From: Stenotrophomonas aracearum
GTDB lineage: Bacteria; Pseudomonadota; Gammaproteobacteria; Xanthomonadales; Xanthomonadaceae
Reading direction: 5' to 3'
Length of the DNA: 64,000 nucleotides
Assembly: GCF_031834615.1 (NCBI RefSeq)
Contig: NZ_CP115543.1
Span: forward strand, 941,001 to 1,005,000
The translations under genes and the position numbers were made by a program. Under the pieces are notes generated by a model, which saw only the letters and a list, made by a program, of their open reading frames with translations, was not told where the DNA came from and searched no databases. Positions 52,359 through 61,068 of the stretch are shown here, piece by piece (position 1 is the stretch's first letter; every line of letters begins with the position of its first letter).

Positions 52359-54161
52359 CTAACCGCTCGTAGTCTCGCCGGCGTCGCCTCGCCAAGGAAA
52401 CACCTCACTCGCTTTAGTTAAAGCGGCGCTCAGGTGCTCCGGGCGCATGGGCCGAGCGAGCGCATACCCCTGAATCTCGTCGCACCCCAATGCTTTCAAG
52501 CGGCCTACTTGTTCAAGGGTTTCCGCTCCCTCGGCAACGGTCACATACCCCAGATCCTGGGCGAGGCGCACGATGGCTTGGGCTTTCAGGAAGGCCCGCT
52601 CGTCTTCGACAATGTTGTCTATCAACGATTTGTCGAGCTTGAGGGTATGGATCGGCAGTTCGGTGAGGTAGCCAAAGTTGCTATAACCGCTGCCAAAATC
52701 GTCAATCGCTACTCGAACGCCAGCGGCAGCCAGTTCCGAGATTTGCTCACCCGGCAGCGAACTCGCTCTTAGCCATTCGCCTTCAGTGATCTCCACCTCC
52801 ACATCAGCCGGCGCAAGGCCTTTGCCTTCAATCATCGCCAGAATCTGGGCAGCGGCCCCTGCCTTCGCCAGATCCTTCACCGAGAGGTTGATCGAAAGGC
52901 ACAGCTCGATGCCGCTTCGCTTCCAAATCGCAAGCTGTTCAAGCGCGTTGGCCAGGACCCAAGCGGTGACGCTGCCGATGAGGGCGGTGCGCTCGAAGAC
53001 TGGAATGAACTCGGCGGGGCTCACCGGTCCCAGTTGAGGATGGTTCCACCGAATCAGGACCTCTGCGGACCGGGGGCTCAAGTCGGAAAGTTGAAACCGG
53101 GGCTGGTAGACGAGGTGGAAGTCCTGCTGGCGCAAGCTGCGTTCGGCGTCGGCGGCCAAGCGGTAGCCACGGCGCAAACTTTCGTCTCTTGTTTCCGAAT
53201 ACCAACAGACAAGGCCTTGGGAGGAAATGGCCGAATGCAAGCCGATAAGAATCTTTCGGATGACATCCTGGGCCTCGTCCACCCCCAGGTCGACGGCGCA
53301 CGCGCCTGCGTGGAACATGGGTGCCATCGGGACGGCGCCCGCCATCAGGGGCCGGATCATCCGCTTCTGGATCTCGGTGAGCAACGATTCGAGATCCTCA
53401 GGCCCTGGCAGGTCGACCAGGAAGGCGAACCGTGTGACGCCCACGTGGTAAACGTCCGCTATCCCGTCTAGGCCCAGTTTCAGGCGCACGCCGGCACGTC
53501 TTATCAGCGCTTCCAGCGGAGGCATGCCAAGAACTTGTCCGGCCTCGTTTGCGCGGGGAATGTCCAAGATGTCCACCAAGACGGCATACATGCGCTTGCC
53601 AGGCTCGCGCCGTGCAAGGCTTGCATAGTCGATGGCGAACTGGTGCCGGTTCGGCAGCCCGCTGACCGGCTCGCGCCGGCCCGACAATGCTCGGAGCTCA
53701 AGTTGATGCATCACGCTTTGGCCGAGCGTCTCCAACTGCCGTCGATCAGCGTCAGAGAACTCTCGGGGCACCGTGTCCATGACACAAAGCGCGCCAATGG
53801 CAATTCCGTTTTGGGCCATCAATGGCGCACCCGCATAGAAGCGCAGATGGGGCGGTTTGATGACCAAGGGGTTGTCCCGAAACCGCGGGTCCTCGCGCAG
53901 GTCAGGGACGACCTGGACTTGATCGGAGCCGATGGTGTGAGAGCAGATCGATTCGCGGATATGGGTCTCCGCCATCGGTAGGCCGAGGCGAGAAATCAAC
54001 TTTTGCTTGTCGACCTCAATCATTGAGACGAAGGCGACCGGGGCTTCAAACGTGTAGGCAGTCAGTTCTGTCAACCTATCCAAGGACACGCCCGCAGCTT
54101 CGTCCAACGCCTGCAGGTTGCTTAGGGCGGTCAATCGTTCTTCGGTTCCAGTAGGAGGCAT
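52359..54161 (-). CDS. GAF-(degenerate GGDEF)-EAL protein, c-di-GMP phosphodiesterase
   Basis: A 600-residue cytosolic protein. A GAF domain (about 15-160) resembles that of the fragment at 50639-51088. A GGDEF-like domain (about 165-330) is degenerate: GVTRFAFLVD replaces GGDEF. The EAL domain (about 335-590) has EVLIRWNHP (EVL variant), the asparagine in SINLSVKDL, EVEITEGEW, AIDDFGSGYSNFGYL, LKLDKSLI and VAEGAET, so all residues known for metal binding and catalysis are present. It should hydrolyse c-di-GMP, with the GGDEF part perhaps sensing GTP. Confidence 0.9.
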   Translation of the reverse strand: MPPTGTEERLTALSNLQALDEAAGVSLDRLTELTAYTFEAPVAFVSMIEVDKQKLISRLGLPMAETHIRESICSHTIGSDQVQVVPDLREDPRFRDNPLVIKPPHLRFYAGAPLMAQNGIAIGALCVMDTVPREFSDADRRQLETLGQSVMHQLELRALSGRREPVSGLPNRHQFAIDYASLARREPGKRMYAVLVDILDIPRANEAGQVLGMPPLEALIRRAGVRLKLGLDGIADVYHVGVTRFAFLVDLPGPEDLESLLTEIQKRMIRPLMAGAVPMAPMFHAGACAVDLGVDEAQDVIRKILIGLHSAISSQGLVCWYSETRDESLRRGYRLAADAERSLRQQDFHLVYQPRFQLSDLSPRSAEVLIRWNHPQLGPVSPAEFIPVFERTALIGSVTAWVLANALEQLAIWKRSGIELCLSINLSVKDLAKAGAAAQILAMIEGKGLAPADVEVEITEGEWLRASSLPGEQISELAAAGVRVAIDDFGSGYSNFGYLTELPIHTLKLDKSLIDNIVEDERAFLKAQAIVRLAQDLGYVTVAEGAETLEQVGRLKALGCDEIQGYALARPMRPEHLSAALTKASEVFPWRGDAGETTSG

Positions 54162-54516
54162 GGGCTAACGCGTTCTGGGACAGGATCAGATTACGCCCTA
54201 ACCAGAAGGCGTGTCATCGGTATCGGCTGCCGCAGCAGCATCTACAGGGGAGGCCCGATCCACTCCTGAAGCGTTCAGCGCCTTTCGCTAGTGCCGACGG
54301 CTTAACCCGCTCTCTTTGCCGAAGCATCCGAGGAGAGTTCGGCCTCCAAGCTCAATCGGCATGAAATACCCGCGCCCCTACAGCTTGAACAGCGCCGCTC
54401 CAGGTGAACATCCTGCGCGCCGACGTGGCATAGTAGAGCGACCCCGAGGTCCGCCAACTTCGGGCAATCCTAAGTGATGCAGTCACTTGCGATGCCGGGA
54501 CTCGCCATAGCTGACG

Positions 54517-54530
54517 GAACACTAGTGTTC
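54517..54530. promoter_or_regulatory. Perfect 14-bp palindrome, candidate operator
   Basis: GAACACTAGTGTTC is a perfect palindrome in otherwise unremarkable DNA, 15 bases before a terminator-like hairpin. Confidence 0.4.
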
Positions 54531-54544
54531 TTCCATGGTTGAGT

Positions 54545-54584
54545 CGACGCCCCCGATTGGGGCATCGTCGTGACCGGTTTTTTT
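54545..54584 (+). terminator. Terminator-like hairpin with T7
   Basis: CGACG(A/C) outer arms and GCCCC/GGGGC inner arms around GATT, then a short spacer and seven T. No gene ends upstream on the plus strand, so it may end a small RNA. Confidence 0.6.
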
Positions 54585-54703
54585 ATGGACCCACGTTGCC
54601 TGCGTGCGGCACCCGCCGGCGATCAACCGCCATCGCCGCCTGTTCAAGTTTCCTTCCGCGTGGGTTCGGGCGTAACCTGAGGAGAGAGGCAGGAGCAGAG
54701 CAA

Positions 54704-55009
54704 GTGGTTCAGTCGGAACAAATCGGAAAACGGTGGTTGAGCTTTCGTCTTCGTAGCGGTCAGTCGATTGCGCCTGGCAAGCTTAAAGAGGCCTGGTCTT
54801 ACGCGACGCAAACCAGCCGCTGCGCTGTGAGGCGCGATGTTTTGGGCAGCAGTTCCTGCGTTTACGGCCTTTACGCGCCGGAGCGGTTGGCCTCACCGCG
54901 CAGTGCTGAGCTGCGAATGAGGGACTTTCTGACCAAGGAGGGCTACGTGTTCACCATGAGCACGATCCCGCGAGACGGGGTCACGCTCGAAGACGTGGCG
55001 AAGAAGTAG
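54704..55009 (+). CDS. Unknown small basic protein
   Basis: A 101-residue protein rich in arginine and serine (KRWLSFRLRSGQSIAPGKLK, then RRDVLGSSSCVYGLYAPERL, SAELRMRDFLTKEGYVFTMS). I recognise no family. GTG 54704 is preceded by AGGAG nine bases upstream. A longer frame upstream (to 54539) crosses the terminator-like element and is unlikely. It is followed by a DUF3892 gene in the same direction. Confidence 0.5.
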   Translation: MVQSEQIGKRWLSFRLRSGQSIAPGKLKEAWSYATQTSRCAVRRDVLGSSSCVYGLYAPERLASPRSAELRMRDFLTKEGYVFTMSTIPRDGVTLEDVAKK

Positions 55010-55119
55010 CTCAATTGCCCTCCCTCGGCGCTGGGGGCGTTCAAACATGAATCCTTCAGAAGGGCATCTTGCTGACCAATGCCTGGGGTGTAGATTCGCT
55101 AAGAGCCTTGGGAGTCGCT

Positions 55120-55407
55120 ATGGCAAGCAAGCGGATCGTCAGTTGCGTCACCTTATCCCCTGACACGACGTCTGCGCGTGCCGGAATGATCGGGGGTTTT
55201 CATCCGGACGGGCGCTGGTGGTCATTGTCCGCCGACGCGGCCATGGCGGGCATTGAGCGGGGCGAGTGGGCGTTCTACGTGGAGGTGGCCACGGGACTTG
55301 TCCCGGTCACAGTTAGAGGCACCGGGACCGGCGATCGATACCTGAGTGCGGACAGCGATGGCGCAGGCACCGACCCCTTAGCGTCGTTGCAGAAATGCCC
55401 GCGGTAG
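55120..55407 (+). CDS. DUF3892 protein
   Basis: A 95-residue protein opening MASKRIVSCVTLSPDTTSAR with GGFHPDGRWWSLSADAAMAGIE and EWAFYVEVATGLVPVTVRGT, ending DRYLSADSDGAGTDPLASLQ. The I-x-x-I-G... W-S... A-I-x-x-I-x-x-G... F-Y-V layout and the D-x-YL-x-T/S-x-x-D ending fit DUF3892, a small domain of unknown function common in stress-related loci. ATG 55120 was chosen because the domain begins there; the frame is open to 55069. Confidence 0.72.
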   Translation: MASKRIVSCVTLSPDTTSARAGMIGGFHPDGRWWSLSADAAMAGIERGEWAFYVEVATGLVPVTVRGTGTGDRYLSADSDGAGTDPLASLQKCPR

Positions 55408-55726
55408 CCGGCGCTCCGCGAAGATCCTTTTGATAGGGGCTTGGCCCTTGTGGTTGGGCACAGTGGCACGGTTGGAACGATGGGCCACTAATCGTTGATT
55501 TTTGGCTTTGGCGACCCGTTTTAGTGCAGTCGCTCCGATCTAGTAGGGCTATTTCTCTGCTGCTGTTGCGACGCCTAGGCGCCGTCCCACGCACCCGTGC
55601 CCTGAAGCATTTAGCTAAGTAGCGATGGTGTCTCCCAATGCAGCGGGTTTCGCAACGGATTCGTTACCTACAACGGCCTACTGTTGCTCATCGGCCTCAC
55701 GGTGATGCCGACTATCGGAGACAGCC
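55408..55726. other. Intergenic stretch without recognised content
   Basis: About 320 bases upstream of the small charged protein gene. It probably holds that gene's promoter. Nothing else is recognised. Confidence 0.5.
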
Positions 55727-55894
55727 ATGAGCAACCAGAATCAGCCGAACACCAATCCTGATCAGGATGAGCAGGACAAGAAGAACCAACGGGACAGTGA
55801 CGAGCGGCGCCAATCCCAAGGACAGGAGGGCCGGGAGGAGGACTCCGAGAGCGTCCGTGACCTGGGGGGCAGGGAGGACGAAGAGGCGGAGTGA
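55727..55894 (+). CDS. Small highly charged protein (55 aa)
   Basis: The protein starts MSNQNQPNTNPDQDEQDKK and consists almost only of polar and charged residues (Q, N, D, E, R, K), with no hydrophobic core. It is probably intrinsically disordered, like small desiccation- or stress-related peptides. A plain terminator follows 23 bases after the stop, which supports a real short gene. No family is recognised and no strong ribosome binding site is seen. Confidence 0.6.
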   Translation: MSNQNQPNTNPDQDEQDKKNQRDSDERRQSQGQEGREEDSESVRDLGGREDEEAE

Positions 55895-55916
55895 GGCTTG
55901 CTTTCGAAGGGCCAGA

Positions 55917-55945
55917 AGAGCCCGGCCTGAGGCCGGGCTCTCTCG
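55917..55945 (+). terminator. Terminator after the small charged protein gene
   Basis: AGAGCCCGGCC and GGCCGGGCTCT arms around TGA, followed by CTCGTTT. It may also serve the convergent gene. Confidence 0.75.
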
Positions 55946-55965
55946 TTTAGATGCCGAGCTTTGGT

Positions 55966-56421
55966 CTAGGTGCCGCAGCCGGTCGCTGGGTCCGTGTCTT
56001 GCACGTCCGAAGGTTCATCGACGGCCGAGTCCGCCAACGGCGGCGGCTGTGGGGGCAGACGGCGGCAGAGCCAAAGTGCGAACAGTGCGTTGTCGACGGT
56101 CGGGGTGACCTTCGTCCCCGAGCGCGCCTCCGCCTCCAACGTATCCAGGAACGACGTCCCAGCATTGAACTGCTCAACGGACGGGTGAAACCGGTGTGCT
56201 GGAGCCAACAAGGAAACCGGATCGATTCCTGACCCCTCGCAAAGCAAGGAGAGGAAAGATGCTTTGCCTGCCTCGGTCATGCCGGTGACAGGGGGCTTGG
56301 ACGGGTGAAGCCACATCAATCCCAGCGAAGTCAGTCGAAGCAATCGCCCGGGGGAGGGGCGAAATCCCTGGGCTGCCATGCTGAGGTCCGCCAACAAATC
56401 CAGCCGCGTTTGAAGGTCCAT
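55966..56421 (-). CDS. Unknown protein
   Basis: A 151-residue protein with a helical N-terminal half (LQTRLDLLADLSMAAQGF, RLLRLTSLGLMWLHP) and a proline-rich acidic C-terminus (PPQPPPLADSAVDEP). No signal peptide or family is recognised. It lies alone between the small charged protein gene and the DUF1275 gene, on the minus strand. Confidence 0.55.
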   Translation of the reverse strand: MDLQTRLDLLADLSMAAQGFRPSPGRLLRLTSLGLMWLHPSKPPVTGMTEAGKASFLSLLCEGSGIDPVSLLAPAHRFHPSVEQFNAGTSFLDTLEAEARSGTKVTPTVDNALFALWLCRRLPPQPPPLADSAVDEPSDVQDTDPATGCGT

Positions 56422-56529
56422 GAGCTCCTGCCCTGATCGCCTGCCACACCGGGCAATGTGTCACCTCACTGCGGTGCATTCAAGCGCAGGGGCCCCGCAT
56501 CCCCACGATGAGATGGCGCGGACGCGATC

Positions 56530-57192
56530 CTATTGCCGCAGCTTGGCTCGATGCAGATGGAGCCACAGCCCCAACGCACACAGAGCGGCCGTGACCGACG
56601 GAAAGAGCAACGTGAGGAACCCCAGTCGATGGAAGGCGATAGCTGCAACCACCCCGCCCACTGAGAAACCCACCAACACCAGCCCCCACATGCCTAGGCG
56701 ACGGCGGGGAGCAGGGTTCCCTCGGCAGATCTGACCAAGAACGAGGCCAAAGTCAGTAAAGAATCCGGTCAGATGCGTGCTTCGGATGGCGGAGCCGCTG
56801 TAAAAAGAGGTCATGGCGTTTTGCATCCCACAGCCTGCAGCAGCAAAGCAGGCACCGAAACCGGTGCCGCCGGCCAGTAGGGCAGCCGCGACGGCGAAGA
56901 ACGCGGCCTCCACGACCAGGAGTGCCACGTAGGCGACAGAAAGGCTGCGGTCTCGAAGCAGCGTGCCGGCACCGAACGAGCCGGCGACGAACCCGGCCAC
57001 TACCGCGAGCAGCTGCTGAGCAGCGTCCCAGTTGCGACCTTCGAGCGCAATGCTCTGAAGGGTCACAGTCCCTGTCATGTGGCTGAAGGCCTGATGTTCA
57101 TACCCCAAATAGCCGACCGCGTTGACCACGCCGGCTGCAAAGGCAAGCAGGCCGGTTCCGACCCACACGATACGAGGCACTTCTATGCCCAC
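56530..57192 (-). CDS. DUF1275 (YoaK-like) membrane protein
   Basis: A 220-residue protein with six hydrophobic helices. The motifs GVVNAVGYLGYEHQAFSHMTG near the N-terminus and NAMTSFYSGSAIRSTHLTGFFTDFG in the middle are the repeated DUF1275 signatures (x-F-x-S-x-M-T-G and T-H-L-T-G). The function of the family is unknown. I chose GTG 57192 because AGGAG sits nine bases upstream and the frame before it is not conserved-looking. It is divergent from an ankyrin-like gene. Confidence 0.85.
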   Translation of the reverse strand: MGIEVPRIVWVGTGLLAFAAGVVNAVGYLGYEHQAFSHMTGTVTLQSIALEGRNWDAAQQLLAVVAGFVAGSFGAGTLLRDRSLSVAYVALLVVEAAFFAVAAALLAGGTGFGACFAAAGCGMQNAMTSFYSGSAIRSTHLTGFFTDFGLVLGQICRGNPAPRRRLGMWGLVLVGFSVGGVVAAIAFHRLGFLTLLFPSVTAALCALGLWLHLHRAKLRQ

Positions 57193-57351
57193 GAGACGAC
57201 TCCTGTTCAATGAATGGGGCCGGCCCTCATCGGTGATGCCAGTGGCATGTTGCTTGCCATCACCTGGTGCGGGGGCGACTGGGCTGCCTGGTGAGTATAG
57301 AATCTTCACAGGCCCATCTTGGGCTGAGTGGGTTGGATAGGAGATGTGGTG

Positions 57352-57786
57352 ATGGATGCGTTGCCGAAAGCCGTTGCGCTGGGGTGGGGCAAGCTTTACA
57401 TGACCGTTCCCGAGTTCCGCGAAACGTTTAGGCAGATGATGTCCGCGGTTGATCAGTTGCCGTCGACCCTTGTCGAGAGGGGGCGGGCGCTGGACTACCC
57501 GCCCTTACACCATGCATGCCGATCGGGCGATTTGGAGCTCGTAGAGGCGCTCTTGCAGGCAGGAATCGGCGCGAACTCCTATCCCTACACGGAAGACGAG
57601 ACGGATGAGCCTCCGTTGATTTGGCTGATCACCGCAGACGCGTTGGGCACCGACACCAAGATCGCCGTGGCCGCGCTTCTGTTGAGCTTCGGGGCAGACT
57701 TGGAGGAGGGGGAGGCGCTGGCCTTCGCCATGGAGTCCAACGATCCATTGTTCGCGGACTACCTGAGGCGATCAGCGCAGCGCTGA
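57352..57786 (+). CDS. Ankyrin-repeat-like protein
   Basis: A 144-residue protein with at least one recognisable ankyrin unit, YPPLHHACRSGDLELVEALLQAGIGANS, and two degenerate ones (PLIWLITADALGTDTKIAVA, LLLSFGADLEEGEALAFAM). It is likely a protein-binding scaffold in the cytosol. ATG 57352 follows GGAGATG. It is divergent from the DUF1275 gene and without an obvious operon partner. Confidence 0.75.
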   Translation: MDALPKAVALGWGKLYMTVPEFRETFRQMMSAVDQLPSTLVERGRALDYPPLHHACRSGDLELVEALLQAGIGANSYPYTEDETDEPPLIWLITADALGTDTKIAVAALLLSFGADLEEGEALAFAMESNDPLFADYLRRSAQR

Positions 57787-58267
57787 CCCGTCTCCGATGC
57801 GCGTGCCCCAGCGCTTTGCCGCCAGTAAGGGCTAAGCCGTTAGGATTTTGTTGCAGCAGCCCGAGGCCACCCTTGAATGGTTTAACGAGATTTCTTTTCA
57901 CGCCATTCACGCGCCCGCGAGCAAATTGCTCTCAACGACGGGGGAGACGCCACCCTTCAGGGGTGTCTCCAAGAGGAAGGAACCCGGATATTGCAGGTGA
58001 CCCAGCAGGTGTTGGAGCATGGCGCGGGTCATGCGCTCGATACCCTGCAGCTTACTTAAGTGGACGAGAGCGAGCCAATGCCGCCGCTGACCGTCACGAG
58101 GCGCTTAGGTGGGTCGCAGAAGTGCAGCGGGGGCTGCCACCTGCGTATCCGGGAGGCCGCGCGTTTTCGCTCAACCTATCGTCCGCACAAACATAGAGTG
58201 CACGTTAGAGTTCGGGGCACTCACCCCGTGGCCTTTTCGCCACGCGTTGGTTCCACCGCTGACCCTC
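57787..58267. other. Intergenic stretch without recognised content
   Basis: About 480 bases. Open frames here show no coding character and end without ribosome binding sites. Confidence 0.5.
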
Positions 58268-58669
58268 ATGAAAACTGACTTCCCCTCACCTGAAGAGTAT
58301 GCGGCCGAACGACCCCGTCATGGGGCGCTGCAGGTCTTGGATGTCCAGTCCCTGCAACACGAGGTCACTGGCTCATACCGAAACCAGGTCTTGCTGGAGT
58401 TCAACGACAGCTGCATTCGGATGGCGGTTTTCCATGGGGAGTATCGGTGGCATCTGCATCCCGACAGCGACGAAGTCTTCTTGGTCGTCGAGGGCGAGCT
58501 CCACATTGATTTGGGCTCCGGGCCTGGATTCGCACTCGGACCGTGGCAGTGCGTCACTATTCCTGCAGGCACGGTGCACCGAACGCGCGCTGTGGGTCGC
58601 ACGGTCAACTTGACCATGGAGGGACGGAGCGCGCGCACCGTCTTTGTGGACGGGCTTGAGCTCCCTTAG
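58268..58669 (+). CDS. Cupin-domain protein
   Basis: A 133-residue single-domain cupin. Motif 1 reads WHLHPDSDEVFLVVEGE, giving the metal ligands His, His, Glu, and motif 2 reads IPAGTVHRTRA with the last histidine. The fold binds one metal ion and many functions are possible (isomerase, dioxygenase, storage or regulation). ATG 58268 was chosen because it opens MKTDFPSPEEYAA; the frame is open to 58109. No operon partner. Confidence 0.85.
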   Translation: MKTDFPSPEEYAAERPRHGALQVLDVQSLQHEVTGSYRNQVLLEFNDSCIRMAVFHGEYRWHLHPDSDEVFLVVEGELHIDLGSGPGFALGPWQCVTIPAGTVHRTRAVGRTVNLTMEGRSARTVFVDGLELP

Positions 58670-59072
58670 CCGCTTGACGCGTCGGTATGCCGCAATCGCT
58701 TCGACGGTGAGAGACACCGCCTTCTGTAGGGCCGTTCGTAGATTGGGAAGGCCCAGCACGGTATTTTTACTGAGTTGTTCAAGTGACGGTGATGCAAGGG
58801 CACTCGTCGGAAAAGATGCGTCAGCAACGTTGTGGGCGACTTGCGCAGTGAGCGCTCGCCCAAGCCAAGCTTGCAACGCTTCACCGAATCCCTGGCGCCT
58901 CGCTCAGTATCGCAGCGCCCGGTAACGCCCCTGGACGGGATGGCGCCGCTGCGTCACCTCCTGCCATACAGTCCGACGGAGGGCGACGAATGACCGTGGG
59001 AAACATCTCACCAGCATCAGACGCGACGAAAGAGCATGCGCAACCGCCTTCCCTCGGCAGAGAACGCGGCTG
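58670..59072. other. Intergenic stretch without recognised content
   Basis: About 400 bases between convergent genes. I see no RNA gene or coding frame that I can support. Confidence 0.5.
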
Positions 59073-59330
59073 CTAACGCGCAAACTCCTCTCCTTTCTCC
59101 CAGCGCCCGGCCACGGGTCTAAGGACGCACCGGGACTCTGCATCCACCACGGCCGCAGTGACACCGGCGGTCAACAGAGACACCACGCTAAGGCATGTGT
59201 CCCGCTCGTCAAAGGTCTCGCGGGCATCGATCAGCACCACGCCCTCTCGCGTCTTGAGCCTCCAGCGCCAACCGCTGCTTCCCGTGAGATGCGCCCAAAT
59301 ACCGCGCGCACGATAAATCTCGATATACAC
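59073..59330 (-). CDS. Unknown small protein, possibly YegP-like
   Basis: An 85-residue protein. MYIEIYRARGIWAHLTGSSG followed by WRWRLKTREGVVL recalls the W-R-W-R-L strand of YegP/DUF1508 proteins, but the second repeat and the usual serine-rich loop are missing. It may be a diverged or truncated member. It stands alone on the minus strand, upstream of and divergent from the following genes. Confidence 0.5.
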   Translation of the reverse strand: MYIEIYRARGIWAHLTGSSGWRWRLKTREGVVLIDARETFDERDTCLSVVSLLTAGVTAAVVDAESRCVLRPVAGRWEKGEEFAR

Positions 59331-59442
59331 CCACTTCCCCTGTGGAAACGCCTATAAGCAGTGTAGCAACGGTTCACCTGAGCGGTAGATGCCCTTCGGC
59401 ATAGGCCTAAGCTGAAATGTTCAGTCAGGGGATCAAAGACGA

Positions 59443-59598
59443 ATGCCCCTTACACCTGTGTCCCTGGGCGGCCGACCTCTCCTCGTCTATCGCGGCATCG
59501 AGCCTCTTGCTTACGTCGGATTGACAGGCCGGCCGCGGTTCTTAGACTGCCTTTTTGGATTTGCAGGACGAGGGACTCGGTGGATTATAGGAACGTAG
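59443..59598 (+). CDS. Short open frame, possible GIY-YIG remnant
   Basis: A 51-residue frame, MPLTPVSLGGRPLLVYRGIE, then PLAYVGLTGRPRFLDCLF. LVYRG and YVGLT resemble the two strands of a GIY-YIG nuclease start, but the rest of the domain is absent. It overlaps the start of the next gene by 19 bases in another frame. It could be a remnant, an upstream peptide or chance. Confidence 0.3.
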   Translation: MPLTPVSLGGRPLLVYRGIEPLAYVGLTGRPRFLDCLFGFAGRGTRWIIGT

Positions 59599-60131
59599 AG
59601 CCGGAGGAGGGCACCCGCTGCTTGGGTCCAGTCACCTCAGACGATTGCCTTTTCAACGCTGATCCCCTCTATTCCTCGAGCAAAGACGCAGACTTTGTGC
59701 ATTCAGTCAGGCGCAAGTTGCCGCGCAGAGGCCGCAGCGCCTCCGATGCCTATGCGGACCTCGCCGCAGTCATGCCCGCTTGGTTTGACGTGCTGATGCG
59801 CGTTCGCAACGCCGGCATGAAGGCGGTGGGAATGAAGGACCTAGGCTCTCTCGGCGCGGTCAGTCGGAATGCGCCGGTGTTGCCAGGGCACCGCGCCGGA
59901 ATTTTCACAGTGCTGTCCTCCAATGATGACTGTTTGCTGCTGGAGGACAACGACAGGCACTTGAGAGTTCAGCTCGCACTGCGGTGGGGCTCCTCGTTGA
60001 ACCAAGATGAGTTGATCATCTCGACCGTTGTGCACGTCCACAACGCGTTCGGTAGGGCCTACATGGTCCCCGTAGCCCCAACACACCGTCTGATCATGCC
60101 ATTGCTGCTTGGTCGGCTTGGCGGTCAATGA
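59580..60131 (+). CDS. DUF2867 protein
   Basis: A 183-residue protein with the DUF2867 core: FDVLMRVRNAGMKAVGMKDL, then HRAGIFTVLSSNDDCLLLED, NDRHLRVQLALR and IISTVVHVHNAFGRAYMVPV. The H-L-x-V/F-x-x-s-L-x-x and V-x-x-H-N-x-x-G-R-x-Y-M motifs are conserved in the family, which has a START-like shape by general belief but no known function. The start is taken as GTG 59580, preceded by GAGGG. Confidence 0.8.
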   Translation: MDYRNVEPEEGTRCLGPVTSDDCLFNADPLYSSSKDADFVHSVRRKLPRRGRSASDAYADLAAVMPAWFDVLMRVRNAGMKAVGMKDLGSLGAVSRNAPVLPGHRAGIFTVLSSNDDCLLLEDNDRHLRVQLALRWGSSLNQDELIISTVVHVHNAFGRAYMVPVAPTHRLIMPLLLGRLGGQ

Positions 60132-60227
60132 GCCCGGTCTTTGTCTTAAGTGTGGGGTCGGTTGCTGCTACCCATTGGGTGTTGCATGACGACGCGGCGT
60201 TTATCCAAACCGGTATCTAATCGGCCC

Positions 60228-60788
60228 ATGCCTTGCGATCCGTCTGCCACGAACGCGCTGACCATCTGGACCATTGGCCATTCCACTCGGCCTTGGGAGA
60301 CGTTTTTGCAGCTCCTTGCCGAACATGGGATAACTGCGATCGCAGACGTGCGCCGGTTTCCAGGCTCGCGCCGCCATCCATGGTTTGCATCGGAGCAGAT
60401 GGCGAGCGCTTTGCCGGTTCTCGGTGTGGAGTATCAGTGGATTCCGGAACTGGGTGGTCGGCGCAAGGTGCAACCCAATTCGCCGAATGGGGCATGGGAT
60501 ACCGCCGCCTTCCAAGGCTATGCCGACCACATGGCGTCGTCCGAGTTCGCCAAGGGACTGGAGAAAGCGCTAGCGCTGGCGGCGACAAACCGCACTGCGC
60601 TCATGTGCGCAGAGGCACCTTGGTGGCGCTGCCACCGGCGCCTTATTTGCGATTTGCTCACGCACCGAGGTCATGAGGTCTTGCATATCGTGTCGAGCGC
60701 TGAGCCCAAACCCCACCCGCTGAACCCGATGGCGCTTGGGGTGGGGCAGGATCTCATCTATCCGCCGGCGCAGGCTGCGTTGTTCTAA
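60228..60788 (+). CDS. DUF488 protein
   Basis: A 186-residue protein of the DUF488 family. TIWTIGHSTRPWETFLQLL opens the domain, then IADVRRFPGSRRHPWFA and YQWIPELGGRR, and the signature ALMCAEAPWWRCHRRLIC with two cysteines, normally C-x-E-x-x-x-x-x-C-H-R. The family is found near DNA-repair and stress genes; its enzymatic role is unknown. ATG 60228 is one of three possible starts; ATG 60186 is also in frame. Confidence 0.87.
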   Translation: MPCDPSATNALTIWTIGHSTRPWETFLQLLAEHGITAIADVRRFPGSRRHPWFASEQMASALPVLGVEYQWIPELGGRRKVQPNSPNGAWDTAAFQGYADHMASSEFAKGLEKALALAATNRTALMCAEAPWWRCHRRLICDLLTHRGHEVLHIVSSAEPKPHPLNPMALGVGQDLIYPPAQAALF

Positions 60789-61068
60789 GACGACTTCGCG
60801 CCCGGTAGAAGGGAAAGCACGTGTAATGACGGGGCAGTGGTGGCGGATGGGGATAGTGAACATCCCAAGTTCTCTCCCTATAACTTCCCCAGAGAAAAAA
60901 TTTCGTTAGCGCATCGCCCCGCCTCGCCACTGCTAGATGCCTATTGCAACGCTGAAAGCTACGCGAGGAGGGCGACCGCGAAGAACGAGAGAGTGTGGGG
61001 AACGCCGCAATCGCACGGGCTAACGCGACTTCCGGCTGAGCGCGTATTTCAGGACAGGAAACTAGGGC

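Larger units (their letters stand above)
54162..54703. other. Intergenic stretch with palindrome and terminator-like element
   Basis: About 540 bases. The only recognised content is the palindrome and the hairpin plus T run near 54517-54584, listed separately. Confidence 0.5.

Noticed and set aside
27180..54200. Several CGTTAG or CTAAC motifs in spacers that could be integron attC cores
   Set aside because: I could not find matched core pairs forming an attC structure, and the genes are long and in both orientations, unlike a cassette array.
57621..58196. 191-codon frame downstream of the ankyrin-like gene
   Set aside because: It overlaps the ankyrin-like gene in another frame and continues as composition-biased sequence without motifs.
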